A DNA stretch of 64,000 bases, from the NCBI GenBank assembly GCA_028622995.1, contig JAJQJQ010000047.1:496001-560000 (forward strand), read 5' to 3'. The stretch's first letter is position 1. The number at the start of each line of letters is the position of its first letter. The notes beneath the pieces are model-generated. The model did not search any database and was not told the origin of the DNA. It saw only the letters and a program-made list of their open reading frames with translations. Source of the DNA: Panagrolaimus kolymaensis. Its lineage: Eukaryota; Nematoda; Chromadorea; Rhabditida; Panagrolaimidae. The position numbers and the translations under genes are program-made. Positions 22,873 to 33,064 of the stretch are shown here, piece by piece.

Positions 22873-23003
22873 CACTTCTTCTTCCATCCGTCATGGCACA
22901 TTTTAAACACATTTTTTTCTTAGTTCATTTATAAAAAAAAGTCTACTCATTCGCTTTCATTTGTCATGTACTTTTTTTGCAGCATTACTTTTATCTTTGA
23001 TTG
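22873..23003. repeat. Single ~155-bp array repeat unit
   Basis: Starts CACTTCTTCTTCCATCCGTC and continues GCACATTTTAAACACATTTT, TTTATAAAAAAA, GTCTAC and TTTTTTTGCAGCATTAC. A diverged copy of the units above. Confidence 0.55.
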
Positions 23004-23162
23004 ATTTTAATAGCTTTTTGTAATTTAAGCTTTAAATTAATCACTCATTAAAAAAAAGAAACAGAAAAAAAGTAAACGGAAAACTAATACACAAATTTTT
23101 AAAAATAGCATTCATTGTTTTTTTTTTGTTTTTTTTTTTGCCTTTTTTTGAACTTGTAAAAA

Positions 23163-23255
23163 TAAATGGTGTTATCATCTCAAACAACAAAAAGAAAATG
23201 ACATCAATCAGCAGCAGCTTTTCTAAACGAGCCGGGTCAGCAGCCAAGATGTGTC
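23163..23255 (+). repeat. Array leader module, copy 8 (orphan)
   Basis: Has GTGTTATCATCTCAAACAAC, GACATCAATCAGCAGCAGC, GAGCCGGGTCAGCAGCC and AAGATGTGTC. It is followed directly by the left-edge-type spacer at 23265. Confidence 0.5.
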
Positions 23256-23264
23256 ATCATTTTA

Positions 23265-23520
23265 ATTGTTTTGTGTCCCTTTGAACTTATCATTCATATT
23301 GTATTTTTTACACTTTTTTGTTGTTTCTCTTTATCATTTTTCTTTTCCGGTTGCTTTCGATTCATGTTCTACTACATTTTACAAACAAAAACTTTTTTAT
23401 TGTTATTATTTTTAGCGGTGAATAATGAATAAAATAAATTTATTTAAAAATTATTGATTTTTTGTTTGTTTTCTGAAATTTCTTATTAATCATAAAAAAA
23501 TTCTCTTTCCGACAAAAAAA
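23265..23520. repeat. Copy of the array-edge spacer at 9411-9690
   Basis: Ordered shared blocks with 9411-9690: TTGT.TCCCT, AACTTATCATTCATA, ACACTTTTTTGTT, TTTATCATTTTTCTTTTC, CCGGTTGCTTTCGA, ACAAACAAAAAC, AATGAATA and AATTATTGATT. It marks another decayed unit boundary. Confidence 0.5.
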
Positions 23521-24067
23521 TATAATTCAGCATCTTTGTTTTGATTTTTTTGCAGCAGAAACTTTAGTACTTTTTTTCAATACATAAATATTTAGTTAAA
23601 ACAAAAGTAAGAAAATGAAAAACAAAAGAACGAAATAAAAAGCCAACAAAAAAATTTTGCAATCCATCTCTTTTTTTTCCTATTGTCTTTGATGGCGGTG
23701 GTTTTGGAATGCCATGTTTTACAATTTTTCATTCTTTAATACTGCTCAAAAAAAAGTGCGCATTTTTTTTATGCCTTTGTCACATCGGTTTTTGGGTTCG
23801 TTCATTTTCTTCTTCTTTTGCTCCTATTTCTTTTCTTTTCCTTTTCTTTTTTTAGCTGTAAGAGATGCTATTGCCCAATGGCACTTTTTTCTTCTCCTGC
23901 CTGTTTGCAAGCCAAATGCAAAAATTGCCGCCGCCGATCTGTTATATATAAAAAAAAGATGCAAAAAGGAGGAGACTCACAAAGAAAAAAAGTAAACGAA
24001 AAATGAATATTTTTAAAAATAGCATCCATCGTTTTTTTTGTTGTGTCGTGTTTTGACTCTGAAAAAT

Positions 24068-24220
24068 AAATGGTTGCGTCTCAAACAAAAAAAAAGTGAC
24101 AGCAAGCATCAGCCAGCAGCCTTCCTGACTGTGCCGGTCAGCAGCAGCAACAACCATGATGCTTGTTTTTTTCCTTTCTTTTTTTCTTCTGTTTTTCAAT
24201 TTTTCCCATTCACGGTAAAA
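24068..24220 (+). repeat. Array leader module, copy 9 (orphan), leader frame open
   Basis: GTGACAGCAAGCATCAGCC, GTGCCGGTCAGCAGC and CAACCATGATGC. The ATG at 24156 opens about 19 hydrophobic codons (MMLVFFLSFF...) ending at a GGTAAAA donor-like site. This is the rightmost module copy recognised. Confidence 0.5.
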
Positions 24221-24916
24221 ATCGCTGCTTACACGTTTGTTATTATTTTTTTGTCAGATATAATTTATCTTAATCGATCATTCATGCGATATTTAAAAAA
24301 TGACATAAAAGCAATTGTTTTTTTTTAAAACATTTATAAATGTTTTTAAAAACAGCTTCAGTTTTTTCCTGGATTTTTTTATACTGAATTTTATTATGTT
24401 TTTTTAACTGAAGCATTATAATTCTCTGATTTTTTTTGCAAAGCTTTTATCCAATTTAGGCGCTATTGTTTTAAAGCGTTATTTTAGCTTTATTTTCAAA
24501 ATCTCGTGTTACGGAAAAGGAGTCTATTCCATTTTATAAATTCGAAGGAGAATGAAAAATATGGGATATGTCTTCTTCCACCTTCTTTTCTTTCCATCAA
24601 AAAGCCTTTCTTTATTTTCTTTCAATTTTTTTTTGAATTCTCAAAATTTATCCCAAAATATCCATTCTCAGTTTTTTATGTTATTGCTTCTTGCCTCATT
24701 TTTTTCTTTGGCTTCTGGCAAAAAAACGAAAAGAAAAGAAAAAAGGTGTTGAACCACATTTTTTTGATATTCCTCTGACCAACCAGCAACAACAACATCT
24801 GCTTTTAGGCACGCACGAAAGTCAAGTTTAAAAAAATAAATATTAAGAAAACATTCAACTGCGTTTTTCTTCTTTTTCTTTTTTTGGTTGTAGAGTTTTT
24901 GAAAAGCGAATGTGAA

Positions 24917-25075
24917 ATGAGTCAAAAGCTATTCACTTTTTTATTGTTATTTCCGACTCTGGCTGTGACTGTTCTAAGCGCGGCCTGCCACACTTTAGAT
25001 GAAAAAAAAAATAGTGTAAAAGCTCATTACGAAAGAATGAAAAAAAGCATAAAATGCGCGAATCCCATCTATTAG
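24917..25075 (+). CDS. Possible small secreted peptide, 52 aa
   Basis: A single frame from ATG at 24917 to TAG. The first 22 residues form a good signal peptide (basic-polar start, LLLF core, small residues VLSAA before Cys). About 30 charged residues follow, with two Cys in all (ACHT and KCAN). I do not recognise it. It ends 193 bp before the Vang start and lies at the edge of the array. It may be a genuine short peptide gene, or part of the Vang 5' region that happens to be open. Confidence 0.3.
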   Translation: MSQKLFTFLLLFPTLAVTVLSAACHTLDEKKNSVKAHYERMKKSIKCANPIY

Positions 25076-25268
25076 AGTTTAATTTTCAAAGAGCTACTAG
25101 AACCGAGCCGATAAAACTATACTTTTTTTTTGTTATTTTCGCGGCAACACTCTTTTTTTTATTAAAATTTTCTTTTCTCTTTTTAGCTTTTTTATTATCG
25201 AAAAATGGTTTACGAAAACGATTAAAAATATATTTACTTATTTTTATTTAAAAAATAGATATATCAAA

Positions 25269-27874
25269 ATGTCAGTTGTATCAGAAAAATCAAGCCATAG
25301 TCGACATTCGTCAAGGCCAGGAGGTGGATATTCATCCTCCAGACAACAACAACAAAATCATAATCGTCAACATCAGCAACAACAACATCCTCCACCGCCT
25401 CCATCGTCATTATTATACAATTTTAATAATGCTGCTGCTGTTATTGGAGCAGATGAAAGCCATAAAGCTTTATTACCACATAATGTTCGACATGGTGGAG
25501 GACCATATGCAAGTGGTTCAGCGACCATGGAGGTAATTTATGATTTTTTAACTGGCATTGAAATTTGGGGCTTTAAAATAATGCCAATTTTAGTGAATAA
25601 AATTTTTTTAAAGCAAAACCATAGAAGACTAGATTGACTAGCTTGTAAAAAAATTTATGACTAAGAAAAAAAGACCTTTGAAACAGAATATTTTTTTTCC
25701 TTTCCGTGAAAGCATTTTACACTTTTTAATAAAGTTTTAAATGATATAAATAGTTATAACACGGTGGAAGGAGAAAACTATATTAGTGTAATGATATTTT
25801 TCGATGTGTTCACACAATTAATATTTATAACTTTGTTTTTTGACCATTTCTACGAATTCTTGAAATTTATTTAAAGGATTTATGATTTAATTTCGTAAAG
25901 AATTTGGCTGTTTAAATTTAACTTATTTTTAATTTTAGCTTTTTGGTTTTTTGACTTAATTACAAACTCGAAATATAAAAAAAATAGTAAAAAAATATTC
26001 AAAAAATAAAAATTAAAGCTAAGAAAACGCAATGATTCTCTCAAAAAAATGCATTGTAAGTTCTTCTTTTTTTAAAGCATTTTCCCAATCGATTGCTTGC
26101 CGATCTTTTTTTGATTTTTTTTGATAGTTATCGATCAGTGAAAACAAAAACAATGAAAAAAGGAAAAAATGGCGCGTTATAGAGACAATTTTTAAAAGAT
26201 TTCAATATGACTATAAAATTTATTTTTTTCAAAATTAGTTTTTATAAATTAACTATTCTTTAAAGCCCCGATTTCGATTACACCCAAATTATGGAGTTGA
26301 TGACCAATATGCCGAAAATACCACCGTAATAACTGGAAACACCAGTGAACATTCTTACAGTGGAATCACCGAAAGATTTTACATTCAACCTCAACCATTT
26401 GTTCAAGTTACAGCTCGACGATGTTCTCGAATATGTTGGTTAATTTCTTCGATGACCATTTCGATGTTGGCTTTATTTTCTGCGCCATTAATGATTTTTA
26501 TTCCATATTTATTTCATAGAATCGATTATGATTGGCCCGAAATAAATTGCAATGTAGAATGTCAAGGAAATTTGTTAAATATTTGTGTGAAATCTGTACT
26601 TTTAATTATTGCATTCTATGTTATGTTTTGGAGAAAGCAAAATGCAGATATGCCAAGGTTGTATTTGCCTCGAGCAGCTTTTGCATTCTTTGTTTTATTC
26701 TGCCTTTTTGCATTTTGGTTATTTTATATTTTTCGATTTATTTTTATTCAAGAAAAATTATCTGAATATTCCATCGCTGTTTCTTACGCACTTTCACTTT
26801 TGGATGTTTTGGTATTTATTCATTGTATTTGGATATTTTATGAAATTCGTCAAAATCGTGCCCAATTTATTGTTACTATCACTCGAGATCCAGATGGTGA
26901 AAGTAAAACATTCGCGATAGGAGATTTAAGCATTCAACAATCAGCGGTGGAAATATTACAATTTTATTCATCCAATTTTCCGTCATATAATCCATATTTG
27001 GAGCGAAGCAGACGAAATGATTTAATTCGAAATAAAGCAAATTCAAATAATAATCCAAATTCCTTTCCTCCTCAACACCAACAAACAAGTGGATTTAAAA
27101 TTTATGACATCGAAGGTTTTGGCAATCAAAATAGTTTGAATGAAGCTAGTGCCAGGACTTTAATGGAAGCAGCAACACGGCAAAGAATGAATTGTCATAA
27201 TGAAAGATTATACGAAGAATTGGAATGGGAAAAACGATTAAGGAAAAGAAAATTTCGATTAATTGGATGCGCAGAAGATGCCTTTGGCTACGTTCAACCT
27301 GTTAGTCCCACAACCGCTAATTATAGGGTAAATTAATTTTTTCTGTTCAAGACATAACAAAAAATTTGTTTTAAAACTTTAAATTAAATTTGCAAGTTTT
27401 TAGGGCGAAACAATGACCTCCTCTAAAATGGCTTCTACAGTTTTGGGTGGAATTGCTCGACCTCTAAATAGATACCTTAAACTCACCCGCCAACAACCTC
27501 ATCACCTCCCTACTTCGGTGGTTCAACATTTGGATAAATGTTTAACTTATCGATTTTCTGCGAGAACCTTTTTGCAAAGGTTTTTTTCTGATCGATTTCC
27601 AACACAGGTTTGACACTCCAATAATAACTTTTTTTTATTAGTTTCAAATTTTTAGGACTCTATTTCGGAATCTAAATGGACTATAATTTGTGAAAAGCTT
27701 GCTTCCTCAGATATATTTCATGGCCTTGAATTTGTTCTAAGAAGTCATAATCAAACTTCAGATATTGGAGTTCAACTTTATTGCACATTTGAATCTCTGC
27801 CATTCTTCAACATTACTGAACAAAGTGACAAAAGAGCAATGAAATTTGCATTTAAAATTAATGCTGAACCATAA
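25269..27874 (+). CDS. Vang: Van Gogh / VANGL planar cell polarity membrane protein
   Basis: Exons 25269-25532, 26266-27327, 27404-27607 and 27656-27874 give 582 aa (human VANGL2 is 521). The Ser/His/Arg-rich N-terminus (SEKSSHSRHSSRPGG) fits the phosphorylated Ser cluster of the family. A Gln/His/Pro-rich insert follows, then four membrane segments at roughly 143-168, 195-215, 226-248 and 263-285. Family hallmarks downstream are SYALSLLDVLVFIH, GDLSIQQSAVEIL, FPSYNPY, SGFKIYDI, HNERLYEELEWEKRLRKRKFRLI and RPLNRYLKLTRQQPHH. Vang works with Prickle and Frizzled/Dishevelled to orient cells in epithelia and neurons. The protein ends KINAEP rather than the C-terminal ETSV-type PDZ-binding motif typical of the family. 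The first intron is 733 bp, the others about 50-80 bp. Confidence 0.93.
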
Positions 27875-28047
27875 GCTTTTGTTCATGTTTTAATTTTAAA
27901 AACTTTTAATTGTAATTTTAAAATTGAAAAATTAGACTTTTTGTTCCAAGGTTAAGTTTACATACAAAAAAATTATTTTATTGTACAAATTATAAAACAA
28001 ATAAAATTAAGTGAAATATGTTTTTTTTATAAAGTTTTTGATACCAC

Positions 28048-30654
28048 TTATCGCTTTTTTCCTTTAACTTCTAATGAGCTGTAAGCTTTATTACTTTCCA
28101 TTGCTTTCATAATTAGCTTTTTTACGCCGATTACAAGCTTCGGGTGGAATTCATGTGTTGGATCACTAGCAATATTTTCGAAAGCATCAGGGCCAGCAAA
28201 AAACATACCTTTACATCTATTGGATATTTTTAAGTCCAATGAACCCACATCTAAATGTGAGAATTGTATCGATTATAGTTAGAACTTTTTTATTTTTAGA
28301 ATTCATACCGTGTAATCTTATAAGAATTGCTTCAAATTCCATACATTTGTTCGGAATATCCTCTAAAATTGGGATGACAAATACTTCCCCGTGCTCAGCT
28401 ATTTCATCTTTTAATCTACCATCTGTGGCATGCTTAAATAAACGACTCGGAGCATCATAACTTTCTCCAAAATAAAAAATCATTGATGCCTTAACTTTAG
28501 AAATATCGTTGGATGTAGCTTTAGTTAAAACATATGTGAAGTGCACTTTTGGATTTTTACCAGTTGGATGGTTGCGTTCCAACCGACGCATCAGCAATTT
28601 GTATTCTTCTTCACCTTCTTCTTGTTTCGGCCAAAGCTTATCGGCCACAAGAACAAATGGTGCACAAACATGTTCAACATTGAACATTTCTACATAATCT
28701 TCTCCTCCATTAATTTCAAATAATTTTGCAGACACTTGTTTTTTGTTTTTGTTGCAGCCAATACAAATAAAAAAATCAGCATTTAAGTTTTTATAGCGAT
28801 AGCAAAAGTTGTTATCCAATAAAATAATCAGAGTTCTTTTTTCTCCATTTTGTGATTTTCTTTGAATTTGAAATCTTTGCTTCATTATTTTAATTGGAGA
28901 TTGTAATTTTTTAATTTCATTTTGATAACTTCGTATTTGGCAAACGTGTTTTCTATTTGATAATTCAACATATTCTTCAACCGTTCCTTTATTTTTTAGT
29001 TTAGCGGTTATTTGTTTTTTGTGTTTCTTTGAACCACATCCATTACAGCAAAATACATCTTGGCTACCATTTTGGTAATAATACGAATAACATAAACTGC
29101 TATCAAGGGAATCAAAGACAATTAACTTCTTTTTTTCTATATCATTTTCTATTTTTGTTAAAATTTCATATCTGGGCTTAGTTATTTTAATTTGGGTCTT
29201 TAATTTTTCTACCTCAGCTTCGTAACTTCTTTTTTGACAAATATGCACCATATCTGACAATTCAATATACTCATCATCAGTTCCTTCATTAATTAATTTA
29301 GCAGATGTTCTTTGTTTTTTTGGCTTCTTTGAACCACAACTCTTACAATAATACATATTTATGTTGGGTCTCAATATTTACCGCTCTGCTCCAAATTTTG
29401 CTCCGATCCATTTGCGTGCAAGAAAATTTTTCTTTGGTTCTCTGGCGGCAAATTTCAAATCACTTTTTTTGAATTTGTATTTAAAAAAAACGGAGCGGAG
29501 CAGTTTTTACTGGATCGGAGCAGTATTTACTGGAGCGGAGCAGTTTTTACTGGATCGGAGCAAAATTTGGAGCGGAGCAGTTTTTACTGGATCCCATTTA
29601 TGTTGCCTTTCTGATTATAATAAGAGTAACATAAAATTTTATAAATAGAATCAAACACAATCAATGTCTTTTTTTCATTCATTTGATTATTTCCAATATG
29701 TATTTCGTATTCAGGTTTTTTGATGATTTTCTAAAGTAAATAGGTTATTTATGCAAATATGAGAAAAAGGCTCACCTTTTCAGTTTTTTTAAACGAATCA
29801 ACTTTTGAGTTTACAGAAAAAGTTAGTAATTCATCTAATGTATTAGAAACAACATCATGGGCTGTTATTACCCCTTTAGTTGTATCTTCGGAGTCAATGA
29901 AATCCTTAAGATCAACATAATTTTCATCTTCAGTAAAATTTTTATTATCTACAGAGTTTTCCACCGCGCTAATATTTTCATCATCGTCTGAATTTTCATC
30001 GGAACTAAGAAAATCATCGCAATATGAGTTTTCATAATAACTATCAAATTCATTGTCACTTGAGTATTGATCATCTTCGGAAGTTTCATTGTCCAAAGTA
30101 CTTTCATTTTTAACGGTTTTAACGGGCTGTTTTTCATCATAAACCTGTTCGGCATGAGTGGATTGGCAATTACGATTCATATGAAGCTTCAGGCATTCAC
30201 CACAAACTTCTTTACGGCAAGTAGGGCAAACACGATTTTTAGGCATTCTAAATATTATATAGAAGTAGAGAGAACTTTGCTTACGTATGTTGAATGCAGA
30301 AATAAACCATTTTCGGATACAAGTCTTGATTTATTTTGTTAGGTGTAACTGGATTTTCTTTATTTATGCTTTTATTTGATTGGCTAAAAAGGCAAATGGT
30401 TTCAAGTTAGCTTTAACAACAAAATTAAAAGTACATATTGTAATCGGTTTGGGAACGTACTGCAGGAAATGCGTCGTTGTTTTTATTGACTGTATCGTGG
30501 GATGGTGTGCTTTGTCTTGACTTTTTTCTGGGTGGTTCATTAATTAGATTTTTTTCAGAGAGACCTATAGTAATTAATTACTTTTTATTAAATTAAATTA
30601 AAACATACTTTCATGACAACGAGCTTTCGAAAGATCATCTTCTAATCTCTCCAT
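28048..30654 (-). CDS. FLYWCH-like zinc-finger / GIY-YIG nuclease-like gene, split by a mobile element
   Basis: Core exons, minus order: 30246-29776 (probably preceded by small exons from ATG 30654), 29730-29596, then after an inserted element 29365-28309, and 28250-28048. An N-terminal zinc-binding patch (CPTCRKEVCGECLKLH..NC) and a long acidic stretch come first. Three repeats of about 90 residues follow, each with Y-x-C-x-x-C ... H-x-C spacing like FLYWCH/WRKY-GCM1 fingers. Next is a GIY-YIG-like domain: FTYVLT, IFYFGES, SRLFKH and a Glu in MEFEAILIRLHG, in the style of ANKLE1/LEM-3. Function is unknown; DNA binding plus nicking is a reasonable inference. The 5' exons (30654-30609; about 30564 onward; about 30380-30295, closing CIQHT in frame before MPKN) are tentative. 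Confidence 0.7.
29366..29595. mobile_element. 230-bp terminal-inverted-repeat element inserted in the GIY-YIG gene exon
   Basis: The element starts GGGTCTC and ends GATCCC. Its outer ~44 bp form imperfect inverted repeats, ending in the same block CTCCAAATTTTGCTCCGATCC in opposite orientations. It is flanked by a perfect 9-bp direct repeat ATTTATGTT (29357-29365 and 29596-29604), a target-site duplication of the length seen in Mutator-like elements. The interior has iterated GGAGCGGAGCAGTTTTTACT blocks and no coding capacity. The host frame is open on both sides and stays in frame if one repeat and the element are removed. Confidence 0.88.
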
Positions 30655-31048
30655 TATAAACAAAAGCAAAAATATCCTTTGAAAACAACGATAAAGTATT
30701 TTTTTGAACTAATATTATTTTAACTTAAAGGTGTTACCTTATTTAATACGATAATTTAATAAATCAGTGGCTGAGTAATTTGCAAAATAAATAACTTTTT
30801 GAGGAAATAAAATGATAGTAAATAACTTTTAAATAGGTGGCTATAATATGTATAAAAAACAAAGGAAAAAAATAATAGCTTTGATTTAAAAAAATGTGTC
30901 GAAATTATTTTGTAAGCAAAAGCACATGTTAAACAAAAACGATTTCGATACACGTTTTTTTTTGTCCAAAAGTGATAAGAACAATCGATCCATTATGTTA
31001 AAAATTGACTCATTGATTGCTTTCTCTTTATGTGAACCATAAACTTAC

Positions 31049-31249
31049 TGATTTATCAGAAAGATTATGCCGTTTTATTTTTTTGATACCAACAACAAGT
31101 GTTCTAATAAATGGATAATTTGTAAATTTGATAATGGTTTCATGATTAAGAATATCTATCTTCGGCCACGGAATATTCAAAGCTACTTCGCTCAATTTTG
31201 TATTAACGCGTTCAAGGGCAAATAAATCATAGAATGATACAAAATTCAT
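31049..31249 (-). pseudogene. F-box-like exon fragment
   Basis: The 67-residue frame from ATG 31249 (NFVSFYDLFALERVNTKLSE...) resembles the first half of an F-box: hydrophobic-DLF-x-LERV-N-x-x-LSE with a later W. It ends at a clean GTAAGT donor (31048). No plausible F-box substrate-binding partner exon follows on the minus strand before 30654, so it is either a truncated gene or a first exon that splices into the neighbouring gene's 5' exons. F-box proteins recruit targets to SCF ubiquitin ligases. Confidence 0.3.
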
Positions 31250-31762
31250 AATTTTTCCTTGAAAAAAAAGAAGAAATATTTAAAATATTTTTGCCAAAGA
31301 AAAAACAAGCTTTGACGGAGGATTCATATAGTCATCAACAGACACAGTAAACACGAAGTATCTCAACAAATCCATTGCTTTTGAAATTGACAACTTTGAA
31401 AATATGTGCGCAAACATCAAATTAAGACTTTAAAAGTTTTTTTGAATGGATTAATATTTAACATTGGTACATGGTATTTTTACCTTAAAAATTTAGCTTT
31501 AACAAATTATTTCATTTTTTGTGAAAGCTTGAAAAACAATACAAGAAAGCAATGAGTCAATCTATTTTAGTAGTAGTTGCAACTTTCAAGTTCTTATTGC
31601 ATAACAAAAACTAATTTCTTGTTTTGAAACGTAAACTTTTAACATGAAAATCGTTGTTACACCGATCAAAGAATATATAAAATAAAAAATTTATTTTTCA
31701 ACCCGTTTAAAAAAATTTTAAAAACAATAACAAACAATGAAATAAAATAATATTCGTAAACT
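31250..31762. other. Intergenic, no gene seen
   Basis: AT-rich spacer between the F-box-like fragment and the 3' end of RSL24D1. No motif stands out. Confidence 0.5.
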
Positions 31763-32300
31763 TTAATTGAGTTCCATAAGTTCTTCAGCTTCTTTAGCAT
31801 CAACTTGTTCGGTTTCTGATTCTGATTCAACCACAGGAGCTCGAAGCATATGAATTTTGGTTTTGGCTTTCTTGATCATTCCCTTCTTTACAACAAGTTT
31901 ACCAGCGCGTTGTTTTTGTTCAATCAAATGTCCATAACGTTTATGCTTGATTTCGTGTACAAGCTTCATAATTTCAACTAAAAAACAAGCAAAAATATTA
32001 TATATAGCAATAATAAGCAGAAAGATACATACCAGTCTTTTGAACAAGTTCAGGAGTAACTTTAACTGGAACATCACGTTTAACTTCCATAAGTTGAGTT
32101 TTATCATTCACAAGTTCTTTACCACGAAGTCGACGAGATGCTTTAGTCCATCGAACCTTTCTTGGATTTCGCTTCTTTTTGAATAATTTATGACATTTAG
32201 ATCGACAAAATTTGAAGACAGTACTATCATTTCGCACAAAAGTTACACCATGTCCTGGATATACGGTTGATGAGCAAAAATAACACTTTTCCAATCTCAT
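31763..32300 (-). CDS. RSL24D1: RSL24D1 / RLP24 ribosome biogenesis factor
   Basis: Exons 32300-32033 and 31977-31763 encode 160 aa, the usual length of the family (about 163). The N-terminus is the eL24-type zinc domain: [13 protein letters not shown] with a second Cys pair in [10 protein letters not shown]. The diagnostic basic [16 protein letters not shown] and an acidic Glu-rich C-terminus follow. This nucleolar protein occupies the eL24 position on pre-60S particles and is exchanged for eL24 in the cytoplasm. Codon choice in the C-terminal exon is more GC-rich (CTTGTACAC, CGCGCTGG) than in nearby genes, as often seen for highly expressed translation genes. One 55-bp intron. Confidence 0.95.
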
Positions 32301-33064
32301 TTTTGATACCTAAAAAATGAAACAAATTAGTAAACGAATGTATAACACGAGTAAAGGAAGAGCGATACTAAAATAATCAAAGCATGGATTTGTAGGTAAA
32401 AATAAGGATCAAAAACGCTAAAGAAATGAGTTAAAAGTCCTGATGGAAAAAAAAAAGGTTTGAAGAGTTGATTTAAAAAAGGCTGGAAACAAAACTTTGT
32501 AAAATTTAAGACGTTATTTGTGACACATTGCCAATAAAAGATCAATTACAAAAAAATGCAAAGCAGAAATAAAGTTTGCACATTTTGAAGCTTTCCATGA
32601 AAAGATAATGTAGTAATTTTGTTTTTGAATGTTAGAAATTGGCACAGTTCATTCATCCATTTTAAGAAATGTTATTATTATTTTAATGAAAGTTAACAAA
32701 GTATGTTATATCGTTTAGATACGCTTTTACTAGGGTTACTATGACATAGCATAATTATTGTTGTAATTATTTTGTTATTATCCTCTGTTTTTTGGTTTAT
32801 TTTTTTTATTTTGATCATTTTCAAAAAGCAAAAAAAAATCTAACCTCTTCATGAAGATAAAACCGCCCTTTACCACCACAAAAAAAAAGAAAGAGGTCAT
32901 TGTTTTTTTCTTGAGTCTTGAAACGAAATAAATGACCGAGCATCTTTAAAAACATTTTTTTTGATCATCAGTCAATCCATATTTATTTGGTGAATTTATT
33001 CATTCGATTACCAAATTTTATAATTATTTTTTATTAATATTTCCAACTTATTTAATTTTTAACT
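32301..33064. other. Divergent promoter region between RSL24D1 and SRSF2
   Basis: 764 bp separate the divergent start codons. AT-rich, no coding exon. It presumably holds the core promoters of both genes; no clear element can be assigned by eye. Confidence 0.5.

Larger units (their letters stand above)
21887..24916. other. Right flank of the array: decayed units without A or B genes
   Basis: No recognisable A or B coding exon remains. The stretch is made of array spacer: ~155-bp repeat units, leader modules, a copy of the left-edge spacer (23265-23520), and poly-T tracts. Frames here are interrupted or low-complexity. Confidence 0.6.

Noticed and set aside
28217..29374. A stand-alone 385-residue gene on the minus strand
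   Set aside because: It starts on TTG inside the inserted element and reads through an intron at its end. It is the interior of the larger split gene.
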